A stretch of DNA of 64,000 nt from Rhodospirillales bacterium URHD0017 (GCA_900110395.1 FODP01000023.1:1-64000); one strand, 5' to 3'. Shown: positions 42,149 through 52,263, numbered from the stretch's first letter. Numbers and translations are program-made. The notes: generated by a model from the letters alone, not told the origin.

Positions 42149-43165
42149 ATGGACTATCGCCGTCTCGGCCGCAGCGGCCTGAAAGTCTCGGAGATCTGTC
42201 TTGGCACAATGACCTTCGGCAATGGTGCCGACGAGGCGGAGTCCGCGCGCATGGTCCATGCCGCCTTCGATGCCGGCGTGAACTTCTTCGACACCGCCGA
42301 CGCCTATGTGAACGGCGTCTCGGAAGCCATGCTGGGCAAGGCGTTGAAGGGCCGGCGGTCCGACGCCGTCGTTGCGTCCAAGGTGTTCAACCCCATGGGC
42401 GGGCGGCCCAACGATTCGGGCATGTCGCGGCTGCACATCATGCAGGCCGTCGAGGCGAGCCTGAAGCGCCTGCAGACCGACTACATCGACGTCTATTTCA
42501 TCCATCACGTCGACATCCAGACGCCGCTTGAGGAGATGCTGCGCGCCTTCGACGATCTCGTGCGCCAGGGCAAGATCCTCTACACGGCCTGCTCGAACTT
42601 CGAGGCGTGGCGCCTGATGGAGGCGCTGTGGCTCGCTGACACGCGTGGCTGGGCGCGCTTCTCGGCCTATCAGCCGCAATACAGCCTGATGGTGCGCGAC
42701 ATCGATGAGGAGATCGTGCCGGCCTGCGAGGCCAAAGGGCTGGGCGTCGTCGCCTGGTCGCCGCTCGCGTCGGGCTATCTCGCGGGAAAGTACAAGCCAG
42801 GCGATCTCAAGGCCGAGGGCACGCGCTCGGCCGAGGGCTGGGGCTTCCAAGGGCGGTTCTTCGCGCCCAACCATGCCGAGATCCTCCAGGCGCTGCTCGA
42901 CACGGCGCGCGACATCAACCGCTCGCCGGCGCAGACCGCGCTGCGCTGGGTGATGGACCAGCCGTTCATGACCAGTGCAATCGTCGGCGCGCGCAACGCG
43001 CAGCAGCTTGGCGAGACGCTGGCCGCCGGCGGCTGGCGCCTGCCCGAGGAGGCGAGAGCGAAGCTCGACAAGGTGTCGGCCCGGCCGCACCGCTATCCGC
43101 GCGCCTTCGAGGAGCCGATGGTTGACCGCCGCAATGCGGCGGTGAAGATGCCGTCGCTGAAGTAG
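42149..43165 (+). CDS. Aldo/keto reductase family protein
   Basis: A 338-residue NADPH-dependent aldo/keto reductase of the Tas/YhdN-like group. It starts MDYRRLGRSGLKVSEICLGTMTFG, with the catalytic residues Asp in NFFDTADAYVNG, Tyr in the same loop, Lys in DAVVASKVFNPMG and His in DVYFIHHVD. NADPH-side motifs WSPLASGYLAGKY and NRSPAQTALRWVMDQPFMTSAIVGARNAQQLG are present. It reduces aldehydes or ketones; the natural substrate is unknown. GGGGGAG upstream fixes the start. It follows the acyl-CoA dehydrogenase pair, with repeat family C in between. Confidence 0.93.
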   Translation: MDYRRLGRSGLKVSEICLGTMTFGNGADEAESARMVHAAFDAGVNFFDTADAYVNGVSEAMLGKALKGRRSDAVVASKVFNPMGGRPNDSGMSRLHIMQAVEASLKRLQTDYIDVYFIHHVDIQTPLEEMLRAFDDLVRQGKILYTACSNFEAWRLMEALWLADTRGWARFSAYQPQYSLMVRDIDEEIVPACEAKGLGVVAWSPLASGYLAGKYKPGDLKAEGTRSAEGWGFQGRFFAPNHAEILQALLDTARDINRSPAQTALRWVMDQPFMTSAIVGARNAQQLGETLAAGGWRLPEEARAKLDKVSARPHRYPRAFEEPMVDRRNAAVKMPSLK

Positions 43166-43200
43166 GCGTGCCCGCGCAACGCCACTGACGGCAGGGCGTT

Positions 43201-45060
43201 TTGACTCATATGTCCTCCGCGCCGAATGTCGGCTCGCTGAAAGACCGCTTCAGCGCGCTGCGCACGCTGCGGCCCTTCATCGCCATGGTCTGGCGGGCGA
43301 GCCCACCCCTGATGGCCACCTCACTCGCGCTGCGGCTGGTGCGCGCTCTGGTGCCGGTGGTGGCGCTCTATGTCGGCAAGCTGATCATCGACGACGTCGT
43401 GCGCGTGGCGCAGATGCCGGGCCGCCCCACGACCCTCGATGGCTGGCTGGCAAGCGGCGAACTCCAGTGGCTGGGAATCCTGTTGTCGGCCGAGTTTGCG
43501 CTCGCCGTGCTCTCGGACGTGCTGATCCGCGTCGTCTCCCTGGTCGATGGCCTGCTGTCCGAGAAGGCGACGAACGCCTCGAGCGTGAGCCTGATGGAGC
43601 ACGCCGCGACGCTCGACCTGGAAGACTTCGAGGACGCCGAGTTCCAGGACCAGCTCGAGCGGGCGCGCCGCCAGACCAGCGGGCGCCTTACCCTGATGGC
43701 GCAATTGCTCGCTCAGGCGCAGGCACTGGTGACGGTAGCGAGCTTCGCCGCCGGCCTGCTGGTCTATGCGCCGTGGCTGATCGTGCTGCTGCTGGTGGCG
43801 CTGCTGCCTGTTTTCCTGGGCGAGCAGCATTTCAGCGCCCGGACCTACACGCTCGACTTCGGCCGCACGCCGGAGCGGCGCGAGCTCGACTACGTGCGGC
43901 AGACGGCGGCGAGCGTCGAGACCGCGAAGGAAGTGAAGATATTCGGTCTCAATCGCTGGCTGATCGAGCACTACCGGCGGCTGGCTGACAGCTTCTATGC
44001 CACCAACCGCCAGCTGGCGCTGAGGCGGGCAGGGTGGGGCAGCCTGTTCGCCGCCATCGGCACGATCGGCTACTACCTGGCCTATGCCTACATCGTGTGG
44101 CGCACGCTCGGCGGCGCCTTCTCGATCGGCGACCTCACCTTCCTGGCCGGCTCATTCGCCCGCCTGCGCGGCCTTTTGGAGCAGCTTCTGACGACCTTCT
44201 CCACAACGGCGGCGCAGGCGCTCTATCTCAATGATCTGTTTTCTTTTTTCGACATGCGGCCCGAAATCCTGTCGCCCGCCAACGCACGGCCGTTTCCCCG
44301 GCCGATCCGCGAGGGCTTCGTCTTCGAGGATGTCGGCTTCATCTATCCCGGCGCCGATCGATGGGCGGTGCGCCATCTCGACTTCACGCTCAAGGCTGGG
44401 GAGGTGGTGGCCCTGGTCGGTGAGAACGGTGCCGGCAAGACCACGCTGGTGAAGCTGCTGACGCGGCTCTACGACCCAGACGAAGGCCGCATCCTGCTCG
44501 ACGGCCACGACCTGCGCGAATACGACCTCGAGGCGCTGCGCGGCAGCATGGGTGTCATCTTCCAGGATTTCGTGCGCTACAACTTCACCGCCCGCGACAA
44601 CATCGCCGTCGGGCGCATCGACGCCCGCGAAGACCAGGCGCGCATCGAACGGGCGGCGCACGCGAGCCAGGCCGACGACGTCGTGGCAGGCCTCGCCGCC
44701 GGCTACGACCAGCGCATCGGCAAGCGCTTCAAGAACGGCGTCGAGCTGTCGGGCGGCGAATGGCAGAAGATCGCCATCGCCCGTGCTTATATGCGCGAGG
44801 CCGAGGTGTTGATCCTCGACGAGCCGACGGCGGCACTCGACGCGCGCGCCGAGTTCGGGGTCTTCCAGCGCTTCAAGGAGCTGAGCCACGGCAAGACCGC
44901 CGTGCTGATCTCGCATCGCTTCTCCAGCGTGCGCATGGCCGACCGCATCTTCGTGCTGGCCGACGGCCGTATCGAGGATATCGGCACGCACGAGGAACTC
45001 GTGGCCAAGCCCGGCCTCTATAGCGAGCTGTTCGAGCTGCAGGCTGCCGGGTATCGGTAA
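43201..45060 (+). CDS. ABC transporter fused permease/ATP-binding protein (exporter type)
   Basis: A 619-residue half-transporter. The N-terminal part carries about six hydrophobic segments (MATSLALRLVRALVPVVALYVGKLII, LGILLSAEFALAVLSDVLI, IGTIGYYLAYAYIV). The nucleotide-binding domain follows at about 370-610: Walker A GENGAGKTTL, Q-loop VIFQDFVRYNF, signature LSGGEWQKIAIARAY, Walker B LILDEPTAALD and the H-loop ISHRFSSVR. It presumably dimerises and exports a lipid-like or hydrophobic solute; the substrate is unknown. The start may be TTG 43201 or the ATG three codons later (43210); neither has a strong ribosome site. Its 3' end is followed by a large palindromic repeat. Confidence 0.92.
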   Translation: MTHMSSAPNVGSLKDRFSALRTLRPFIAMVWRASPPLMATSLALRLVRALVPVVALYVGKLIIDDVVRVAQMPGRPTTLDGWLASGELQWLGILLSAEFALAVLSDVLIRVVSLVDGLLSEKATNASSVSLMEHAATLDLEDFEDAEFQDQLERARRQTSGRLTLMAQLLAQAQALVTVASFAAGLLVYAPWLIVLLLVALLPVFLGEQHFSARTYTLDFGRTPERRELDYVRQTAASVETAKEVKIFGLNRWLIEHYRRLADSFYATNRQLALRRAGWGSLFAAIGTIGYYLAYAYIVWRTLGGAFSIGDLTFLAGSFARLRGLLEQLLTTFSTTAAQALYLNDLFSFFDMRPEILSPANARPFPRPIREGFVFEDVGFIYPGADRWAVRHLDFTLKAGEVVALVGENGAGKTTLVKLLTRLYDPDEGRILLDGHDLREYDLEALRGSMGVIFQDFVRYNFTARDNIAVGRIDAREDQARIERAAHASQADDVVAGLAAGYDQRIGKRFKNGVELSGGEWQKIAIARAYMREAEVLILDEPTAALDARAEFGVFQRFKELSHGKTAVLISHRFSSVRMADRIFVLADGRIEDIGTHEELVAKPGLYSELFELQAAGYR

Positions 45061-45062
45061 GT

Positions 45063-45183
45063 CGGAGCGCGGACCTCCAGGTCCGCTCAGAATCTTCCGG
45101 ACCGCGCGCTCCAGCGCGCTCAGGAGCGAGCCGGAGGCTCGTGGTCCAGAAGAGCATGAGCGGACCTGGAGGTCCGCGCTCCG
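45063..45183. repeat. Nested palindromic intergenic repeat (family A, copy 3)
   Basis: Perfect 27-bp outer arms at 45063-45089 and 45157-45183 (cggagcgcggacctccaggt and on) enclose further inverted segments (ggaccgcgcgctcc near 45109 and gcgagccggaggctcgtggtcc near 45126). It fills the gap between convergent genes (ABC exporter and TauD-like dioxygenase), where it could terminate both transcripts. Confidence 0.85.
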
Positions 45184-45198
45184 GCAGGACGTTCAGCG

Positions 45199-46077
45199 CT
45201 AGCCCGCCAGCACTGGCTCGCCGACGATCTGCGTACGGTGCATCAGGCGGCGCAGGCTCTCGTCGAAGGCGTCGCGGCGGTGCATGACGCAGCGATTGTC
45301 CCACAACACCAGGTCGCCGCCGCGCCACTTCTGATACCAGGCGAACTGCTCCTGGGTGGCATGGGCCCACACCGCATCCAGGAGCGCCTCGCTCTCCTCG
45401 ACCGGGAGGCCATGGATGTAGGCCCCGGGACGGCGGCCAAGGAACAGCGCCTTGCGCTTGCTCATGGGATGCAGACGGACGAGGGGATGGACCGCGCCCG
45501 GCGTGCGCCGTACGTCGAGCGTCCGCTGAAAACCCTTGCGCAATTCGCCCGCCGAGTTGCGGCTGGAATCGTGGATACAGGTACGGCCCTCGACAGCGCG
45601 CTTCAGCTCCGGTGCGAGCGTCTCATAGGCCGTGAACATGTTGAGGAAGCCGGTGTTGCCGCCGTCCGGCGGCACCTCCAGCGCATAGAGCAGCGAGGCG
45701 CGCGGCGGCAGCGCGTTGTAGGACATGTCGGTGTGCCAGACGAGCTCGTAGCTGCCCAGCCCGCCGACGGGCTTGCCGTCCTTGACGACGCTCGAGATCA
45801 CTGTCACCCATTCTCGCACGTCGTCGGTCAGGCCCGAATCGACGCGATCGAAGTTGGCTGCTGCGATTGGCACGCGATCGAGCGGGCCGAAGCGCGCACT
45901 GAACTGCATCAGCATGTGATCGTCGATGCGCTGGCCGGCAAAGCGCAGCACCAGGTGCTCGCTCCAGGCCGCGGCGATGTGCCTGAACGCCGCTTCACTG
46001 ACCGGCTTGGACAGATCGACACCATGGACGTCGGCGCCGAGCGCGCCGCCGGTCGGCTGGATCCAGACTTCACTCAT
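45199..46077 (-). CDS. TauD/TfdA-family dioxygenase
   Basis: A 292-residue Fe(II)/2-oxoglutarate-dependent dioxygenase. The facial triad is visible: His115 and Asp117 in ELVWHTDMSYN, and the distal His266 in WDNRCVMHRRDAF, with the 2-oxoglutarate Arg downstream in LRRLMHRTQIVG. The start MSEVWIQPTGGALGADVHGVDLSKPV is the TauD-type N-terminus, with GGAGA 8 bp upstream. The family hydroxylates sulfonates, phenoxyacetates and similar acids, often releasing a leaving group. The substrate is unknown. It diverges from tamA, with a 76-bp spacer. Confidence 0.92.
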   Translation of the reverse strand: MSEVWIQPTGGALGADVHGVDLSKPVSEAAFRHIAAAWSEHLVLRFAGQRIDDHMLMQFSARFGPLDRVPIAAANFDRVDSGLTDDVREWVTVISSVVKDGKPVGGLGSYELVWHTDMSYNALPPRASLLYALEVPPDGGNTGFLNMFTAYETLAPELKRAVEGRTCIHDSSRNSAGELRKGFQRTLDVRRTPGAVHPLVRLHPMSKRKALFLGRRPGAYIHGLPVEESEALLDAVWAHATQEQFAWYQKWRGGDLVLWDNRCVMHRRDAFDESLRRLMHRTQIVGEPVLAG

Positions 46078-46153
46078 TGTTTTCTCCACACCCGGCGAGT
46101 TTGCCACGAAACAATCACCCCATGCATCCTATCGGCGCGCCAAGCGTTGTTGC

Positions 46154-48046
46154 ATGGCGATCATGCCTGCCCGCCACGCTATCCGTGCCTTCCGGCCCTT
46201 AAAGGCCCCCGAAACGGCATGGTTGACGTGGCTCGTCGTGCTGGCTGGGCTGCTCGTCTTGGTATCTGGGGGTCCGACCGAGGCGCGGACGGCAAAAATC
46301 GCTCTCGTCGTCAGCGGGGACGAGCAGATGCAGGCCGACCTCAAGGAACTGGTCGAGCGCTTCGAGAAGGAGCAACCGCTGAGCGGCGACAGCCTCGGCC
46401 TGCTGCAGGGCGCGCAGGCGGTGGCGGCCAGGATCAATACTGCCCTGCGTTCGCGCGGCTACTACGACGCCACGATCACGGCCGCGGTCGACGGCCGGCC
46501 GATCGCGGAGGCCGGGGCCCTCGATGCGATCGACGCGCGGCCGGAAAACGAGCCGGTTTCCTTCGCCTTCAACGTCGCGTCCGGACCGCGCTATCGCATC
46601 GGCGACGTGGCGATCCGTCCGCCGACCGCGCAGGCCTCGTTGCCGGCCATCGATCGCGCCAAGCTCGGCCTGGCGCCGGGCGACCCGGCCGATGCCTCGG
46701 CCATCCTCGAGGCGCAGGACAAGCTCATCACCGAGCTGCGCAAGGAAGGCTATGCGCTGGCCAGCATCAAGCGCGACGTCGTGGTCAATCACGCGACGCG
46801 CGAGGCCACGGTGACTTTCGTCGCCGAGACCGGGCCGCTGGCTCGCATGGGGCCGGTGCGCTTCTCCGGCACCGACAAGGTCGACACCGTCTGGCTGCAG
46901 CGCCGCGTGCCGTTCAAGGAGGGCGAGCCCTACGATCCCACCAAGGTCGATGCGCTCCGCGGCAAGCTCACCTCGCTCGGCGTGTTCAACGCGGTGCGCA
47001 TCAAGCCCGCGGGCACGCTCGATGCCAACGGCGAGCTGCCGTTCGACGTCGAACTGACCGACCGGCCGGCGCGCTCGATCGGTTTCGGCGTCTCCTACGA
47101 GACGCAGCTGGGATTCGCCGTCTCGGGCTTCTGGACCCATCGCAACCTGTTCGGCCAGGCCGAGAGTCTGCGGCTGACGGCCGAGCTCACCCATATCGGC
47201 CAAGGCTATGCGCTCCTCGACACCGGCTTTGCTTTCCGCGCCGCCTTTCGCAAGCCCGACTGGTGGCTGAGCGGCCAGGATGCACGGTTGGAGGCGGCCG
47301 GGCTGCGCGAGGTGCTCGACGCCTATACGCGCAATGCGGTGACGGCCTATGCCGGCTTCGATCGCGTCTTCTCGCCGCGCTGGCAGGCGCGGCTCGGCCT
47401 CACCGGCGAGCTGTCGCGCATCACCCGCAACGGCATCACCATGGATTACCAGCTGGTCGGCATCCCTCTGTCGATCCTCTTCAATCACGCCAACAGCGAC
47501 CTCAACCCGACCGAGGGCTACCGCGTCGACCTCGACATCACGCCGTGGATCTACAGCCGCGACTTCTTCACCGTCATCCGCCTGACCGGCCGCCATTACT
47601 TCGATATCAGCGAAGACGGCCGCAGCGTGCTCGCCACCCGCGCCTCGTTCGGCACCGAGCCCGCGGTTAGCATTGGCGGCATCCCGCCCGACAAGTACTT
47701 CTATGCCGGCGGCGGCGGCTCGGTGCGCGGCTTCGTCTATCAATCCGCCGGCCCGCGCGATGCCTTCAACAACCCGTTGGGCGGCGCCAGCGTCGTCGAG
47801 GCCAACGTCGAGTTCCGCCAACGCTTCGGCAAGTCGTGGGGCGCCGTGGCGTTCGTCGACGCCGGCAGCGCCTATCCCTATTTTATGCCCGACTTTGGCC
47901 TGTTTGCGCCGCGCGTCGGCGCGGGCCTCGGTGTACGCTACTATACGGACTTCGGACCGGTGCGGGTCGATGTCGGCATGCCGCTCAATCGCCGCGAGGG
48001 CGATCCGCCGTTCGGCGTCTATGTCAGCCTGGGTCAGGCCTTCTGA
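46154..48046 (+). CDS. tamA: Omp85-family outer-membrane translocation module TamA
   Basis: A 630-residue protein. It has an N-terminal hydrophobic signal (TWLVVLAGLLVLVSGGPTEA), periplasmic POTRA repeats (about residues 60-330, e.g. AINTALRSRGYYDATIT-like and KLITELRKEGYALASIKRDV; LGVFNAVRIKP) and a 16-strand C-terminal barrel ending ...FGVYVSLGQAF with the terminal Phe signature. GVSYETQLGFAVSGFWTHRNLFGQAESL and PDKYFYAGGGGSVRGFVYQ match the VRGY-type loop (VRGF here) of Omp85 proteins. TamA works with TamB, encoded immediately downstream with a TGATG overlap, to insert autotransporters and move lipids. The start may be 46154 or 46163; the ribosome site is weak. Confidence 0.93.
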   Translation: MAIMPARHAIRAFRPLKAPETAWLTWLVVLAGLLVLVSGGPTEARTAKIALVVSGDEQMQADLKELVERFEKEQPLSGDSLGLLQGAQAVAARINTALRSRGYYDATITAAVDGRPIAEAGALDAIDARPENEPVSFAFNVASGPRYRIGDVAIRPPTAQASLPAIDRAKLGLAPGDPADASAILEAQDKLITELRKEGYALASIKRDVVVNHATREATVTFVAETGPLARMGPVRFSGTDKVDTVWLQRRVPFKEGEPYDPTKVDALRGKLTSLGVFNAVRIKPAGTLDANGELPFDVELTDRPARSIGFGVSYETQLGFAVSGFWTHRNLFGQAESLRLTAELTHIGQGYALLDTGFAFRAAFRKPDWWLSGQDARLEAAGLREVLDAYTRNAVTAYAGFDRVFSPRWQARLGLTGELSRITRNGITMDYQLVGIPLSILFNHANSDLNPTEGYRVDLDITPWIYSRDFFTVIRLTGRHYFDISEDGRSVLATRASFGTEPAVSIGGIPPDKYFYAGGGGSVRGFVYQSAGPRDAFNNPLGGASVVEANVEFRQRFGKSWGAVAFVDAGSAYPYFMPDFGLFAPRVGAGLGVRYYTDFGPVRVDVGMPLNRREGDPPFGVYVSLGQAF

Positions 48047-51000
48047 TGCGCGCGCGCAGGATCCTGCTGATCGGCATCGCAAGCCTGGCCAGCCTGTTTG
48101 CGATTGCGTTCGCAGCACTGCAGACCGTGCCGGGGCAGCGCGCCGTGGCGGGAATGATCTCGCGGATGGCGTCGGGGCCTGATGGCGGCCTCGACATCAG
48201 CGGCCTGAGCGGCTTCTTTCCGACCGACCTCAGCGTCGCACAGATCTCGTACCGCGACCGGGAAGGGCCGTGGCTGACGGTAGAGAACGCGAGGCTTCGC
48301 TGGTCCTTCGCATCGTTGCTGGGCGGCCGACTGCGCATTGAGACGATCAGCGCCGATCGAGTTGCCGTCCTGCGGCCGCCGCTGCCGGGCAAGGAAAAGG
48401 CCAGGGACGACAGCGGCGGAAGCCTGCGGCTGCCGATCGGGATCGACGTCAATGCGCTCGAGATCGCCGACCTTCACCTGGCGGCGGCACTGGCCCGCGT
48501 CGACTCCCACTGGAAGCTCAGCGGTCATGCGGTTCTGCCAGCCGATCTCGCTGAGGGCAGGGTGATCCTCACGGGTGATCGCCTCGATGGTCCGAACGGC
48601 CGGCTGTCCGCCGACGTCGGCTTTGACATCGAGAAGCGCACGGTCGATGGCGAAGTCAGTCTCAGCGAAAAGCGTGGAGGCCTCATAGCGGCGCTGCTGG
48701 AGCGGCCGGACATCGAAGACCTGTCGATGCGGGTCGTCGCCCGCGGGGATGCCCGGGCGGGCAGTGCCGAGCTCGTCGTATCGGCCGGCGACGCGGCGCG
48801 AGCAAACGGCAAGGCGACCTGGGTGCCGGACGGCGCCGCGACGTCGGTGTCCGTCCAGCTCGACGCTGCCGGCCCGGGGCTTCCGCAGGGCCGCATCGCC
48901 GATGCAGTGCGCGAGCCGGTCACCCTCAGGGCCCGGGCGGTCGTCGACGATCAGATCGTGACGCTGAACGAACTCAAGCTCAAAGCCGCCACGCTTGGCG
49001 TCGAGGGGACGGCGCGTTACGACCGGACGGCCGACCGCCTCGAAGGCGTCATGGCGCTGAGCGCCGCCGAGCCAGGTGCGCTTGCGCCGTTCGCTGGTGG
49101 CGTGACGTGGCGCGGCTTGCGCATCGAGACCAAGGCCGATCTCAGCGCCCTGTCGAGCCGGCCGCAGGGTACGATCACGATCACCGGCGGCGCTGACGAC
49201 ATTTCACTCGCCGCCATCGACCGTCGCCTGCCGCCACTCGGCGCTGTCACGCTGGCCGGCGATTTCGGTCTGGGTGCTGACGGCAAGATCACGGTCCGGT
49301 CGCTCGATATCGGATCGGCACTCGCCTCGGTGAAAGGCGGCGGCTCGCATCTTCCCTCTGCCCAGGCCGGCGACGCCAAGATCACGGTGGCGCTGCCTGA
49401 CCTGGCGCCGCTCTCGGAGCTTGCCGGCGTCGCTCTCGCGGGCAACTCGACCGTCGATCTCACGGTGAACAGCGATCGCGACGGCATCAAGCTGGGCTGG
49501 CAGGGCACGGTGAGCAACGTGACTGCCGAGGGCCTGCCGACCGAGCTGATCACGGCCCAGGTCGCGCTGTCGGGGGCGGCGACCTGGCGTTTCGACGAAG
49601 CGTGGACGCTGAGCGACGTGCGCGTGGCGAGCGAAGGCGCCACGCTCACTGTGGCTGGCCGCGGTACGGGGGCGACCGGTGAGCTCGATCTCACGGTCGA
49701 GTTGCCGAAGCTCGATTTCCTCAAGGCCGAGCTGGGCGGCGCGGCCAAGGTCACCAGCAACATCCGCTTCGGCGGCGAGCGCACCGAACTCAAGCTCGCA
49801 GCCGAACTCAACGATCTTGCGCGCGGGCAGATCGCCTCGCGCAAGCTCACGCTGTCGGCGACCGGGTCGCTCGACGCAGCAGGGGCGGCGGGCGGCGAGG
49901 TCAAGGCGAATGGCGATCTCGCCGGCCAGCCGCTGTCGCTCGACGGACGCTTTGCGCTCGACGCCGCGGGCGGCGTGACGGTTCCGCGCCTCCAGGGACG
50001 ATGGGCGAGCGTCGCGCTCGATGTCGACGACTTCGCCGTCACCAAGGGGCGAACCTCCGGCTACGCCCGCCTGCGCGCCGCCAACCTCAGCGATGCTTCC
50101 GCCTTGGCCGGCGCGCCGCTTGGCGGATCGCTGGAAGCCGAGATCACCGCCGACGACCGGGCCGCCAACGGCCGGGTGACCGTACGGGTACAGGGCAGCG
50201 ACCTTCGCGCCGGCACGCTTGCCATCGGCACCCTCGATCTGCGCAGCACGATCGACGAGCCCATGACGGCCGGCAAGGTCGACGCCACGCTGGCCGCCAG
50301 CCGCATCGCCGGCGCAGCCGACATCAACAAGTTGAACGCCACGGCGAGCGGAGACCGGCAGGCGCTTCTCATCTCGTTGCAGGCCACGGGCTCGCAGACC
50401 GCTGCCAATGCCACGGCGAAGGTCGAGCTGCAGGGCGACGATCTCGTCGTCGGCCTGACGCGGTTCGACGGCCGCTATGGCGCGATCCCCGTAGCGCTCG
50501 CCGGACCGACGCGCGTTCATGTCGCCGGGCCGCGCGTCGCCATCGAGCCGACCAACCTGCGTGTCGGCGGCGGACGGCTGGCGGTCCGTGGCACGCTCGC
50601 CCCGTCGGGCAGCGACCTGCAGCTCGAGCTGGCGGGCCTGCCGCTATCGCTGATCGATGCCTTTGCTCCCGGGACCAATCTCGATGGCACCCTGGGGGCC
50701 AAGCTCCGCGTTCAGGGCAGCATGGACGCGCCGGTGATCGACGGTACCTACAACGCCGCTGGCCTGCGCCTGCGCCGACCCGAGGCGGCGCTGGTGCCGC
50801 CCCTCAACGTGCAGGGATCGGGCTCGCTGATGGGACGACAAGCCAGCATCGATGCCCGGATGACCGCAGCGGCGTCGAACCTGACGCTGAAGGGCAAGGC
50901 GACGCTGCCGCGTGGTGCGGCGCCGCTCTCCGGCACCGCCGCCATCGGCGGGACGATGGACCTGGCGCCGTTTGCGCCGCTGCTCGGCAACGACATTCGC

Positions 51001-52263
51001 AACGTCACCGGCAGGCTGCGCCCCGACCTTACGGTCGAGATCAGCGGTTCGCGTATGACCGGCAATGGCAGCATCGACTTCTCCAATGGCGCCGTGGCCC
51101 TGCCCGAGTCGGGGCTGCGGCTGAACGGCGGCGAGGGGCGGCTGGTGCTGAATGGCGACACGCTGCAGGTGCAGCGGCTCAACTTCCAGACCGCGCGCGG
51201 CGGCGGCGTTGCCGTAACCGGGACGATGCGGCTCGACGCGCAGCAAGGGCTGGTGCCCGATCTCACCGTCACCAGCCGCAATGCCTTGCTGGTCAGCCGG
51301 CCGGATCTGGTGGCCAGCGTCTCCAGCAACATCAAGGTAACGGGATCGACGCTGGGTGGCCTGAGCATCGCGGGGCCAGTGACGATCGATCGGGCCGAGA
51401 TCGCTGTGGGGGCGGAGCAGTCGACGGCCTTTCCAACCCTGGAAGTGCGTGAGATCAACAAGCCGGGTGTCGCTGCGACGGCGCCGGCTGTCGTCCGGCC
51501 GGCGCCGGCCAAGCCGCCGCCGCGCGCCGCGCCACCGCCGGGAGCGGCTCCCGTCCGACTTGCCTTGTCGATCCGTGCACCGCGGGCCGTGTTCGTGCGC
51601 GGCCGCGGCCTCGATGCCGAGATGTCGGGCCAGCTGGAAGTAGCCGGCACGCCGGCCGCGCCGACGGTGAGTGGCGGCCTGACGATGCGGCGTGGCGACT
51701 TCACCCTGCTGGGGCGGCGGCTGACCTTCAGCCGCGGCGTCGTCACGCTCGACAATCTTGACCGCATCGACCCTCGGCTCGATTTCGTTGCCAGCACGAC
51801 GGTGCAGTCGACGACCATCAACGTCGAGATCGGCGGCACGTCACGCGCACCACTCATCGCTGTCACCTCGGTGCCGTCTTTGCCATCGGACGAGGCCATG
51901 GCGCTGCTGCTGTTCGGCAAGCCCGCATCGGGCTTGAGCGCGTTCGAACTCGCCCAGGCCGCGCAGGGGCTGGCCGAGCTGACCGGCCAGGCGTCCGGTA
52001 CCGGCATGCTGACCCGGCTGCGCACTGGCCTCGGCCTCGACCGGCTGTCGGTCGGCTCGGGCAGCGGCGCCAACTCGCCGGTATCGCTTGAAGCCGGCCG
52101 CTATGTGGCGCCCGGCGTTTATGTCGGCGCGCGGCAGGGCGCCACGGGCAACTCGAGCCGCGGCGTCGTGCAGTTCGACGTGCTGGAGCACGTCAAGATC
52201 GAGGGCGACGTCGGCGCCGATTCAAACGGCCGCGTCGGCGTGAAGATGGAGTGGGATTATTAG
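48046..52263 (+). CDS. tamB: Translocation and assembly module subunit TamB
   Basis: A 1405-residue periplasm-spanning protein anchored by one N-terminal helix (ILLIGIASLASLFAIAFAAL). The body is a long beta-helical, AsmA-like repeat (such as LDISGLSGFFPTDLSVAQISYRDREGPW and many LDL/LTV strands). It ends with the DUF490 TamB domain (FTLLGRRLTFSRGVVTLDNLDRIDPRLDFVASTTVQSTTINVEI; PSLPSDEAMALLLFGKPASGLSAFELAQ; closing VGVKMEWDY). An unusual Pro/Ala-rich insertion near residues 1145-1170 (RPAPAKPPPRAAPPPGAA) sits just before the domain. ATG 48046 overlaps tamA's TGA (tgATG), so expression is coupled. It pairs with TamA to bridge inner and outer membranes. Confidence 0.93.
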   Translation: MRARRILLIGIASLASLFAIAFAALQTVPGQRAVAGMISRMASGPDGGLDISGLSGFFPTDLSVAQISYRDREGPWLTVENARLRWSFASLLGGRLRIETISADRVAVLRPPLPGKEKARDDSGGSLRLPIGIDVNALEIADLHLAAALARVDSHWKLSGHAVLPADLAEGRVILTGDRLDGPNGRLSADVGFDIEKRTVDGEVSLSEKRGGLIAALLERPDIEDLSMRVVARGDARAGSAELVVSAGDAARANGKATWVPDGAATSVSVQLDAAGPGLPQGRIADAVREPVTLRARAVVDDQIVTLNELKLKAATLGVEGTARYDRTADRLEGVMALSAAEPGALAPFAGGVTWRGLRIETKADLSALSSRPQGTITITGGADDISLAAIDRRLPPLGAVTLAGDFGLGADGKITVRSLDIGSALASVKGGGSHLPSAQAGDAKITVALPDLAPLSELAGVALAGNSTVDLTVNSDRDGIKLGWQGTVSNVTAEGLPTELITAQVALSGAATWRFDEAWTLSDVRVASEGATLTVAGRGTGATGELDLTVELPKLDFLKAELGGAAKVTSNIRFGGERTELKLAAELNDLARGQIASRKLTLSATGSLDAAGAAGGEVKANGDLAGQPLSLDGRFALDAAGGVTVPRLQGRWASVALDVDDFAVTKGRTSGYARLRAANLSDASALAGAPLGGSLEAEITADDRAANGRVTVRVQGSDLRAGTLAIGTLDLRSTIDEPMTAGKVDATLAASRIAGAADINKLNATASGDRQALLISLQATGSQTAANATAKVELQGDDLVVGLTRFDGRYGAIPVALAGPTRVHVAGPRVAIEPTNLRVGGGRLAVRGTLAPSGSDLQLELAGLPLSLIDAFAPGTNLDGTLGAKLRVQGSMDAPVIDGTYNAAGLRLRRPEAALVPPLNVQGSGSLMGRQASIDARMTAAASNLTLKGKATLPRGAAPLSGTAAIGGTMDLAPFAPLLGNDIRNVTGRLRPDLTVEISGSRMTGNGSIDFSNGAVALPESGLRLNGGEGRLVLNGDTLQVQRLNFQTARGGGVAVTGTMRLDAQQGLVPDLTVTSRNALLVSRPDLVASVSSNIKVTGSTLGGLSIAGPVTIDRAEIAVGAEQSTAFPTLEVREINKPGVAATAPAVVRPAPAKPPPRAAPPPGAAPVRLALSIRAPRAVFVRGRGLDAEMSGQLEVAGTPAAPTVSGGLTMRRGDFTLLGRRLTFSRGVVTLDNLDRIDPRLDFVASTTVQSTTINVEIGGTSRAPLIAVTSVPSLPSDEAMALLLFGKPASGLSAFELAQAAQGLAELTGQASGTGMLTRLRTGLGLDRLSVGSGSGANSPVSLEAGRYVAPGVYVGARQGATGNSSRGVVQFDVLEHVKIEGDVGADSNGRVGVKMEWDY

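Noticed and set aside
46199-48118. 639-codon minus-strand open frame opposite tamA
   Set aside because: Arg/Ala-rich shadow translation without domains, while the plus strand encodes a full Omp85 protein.
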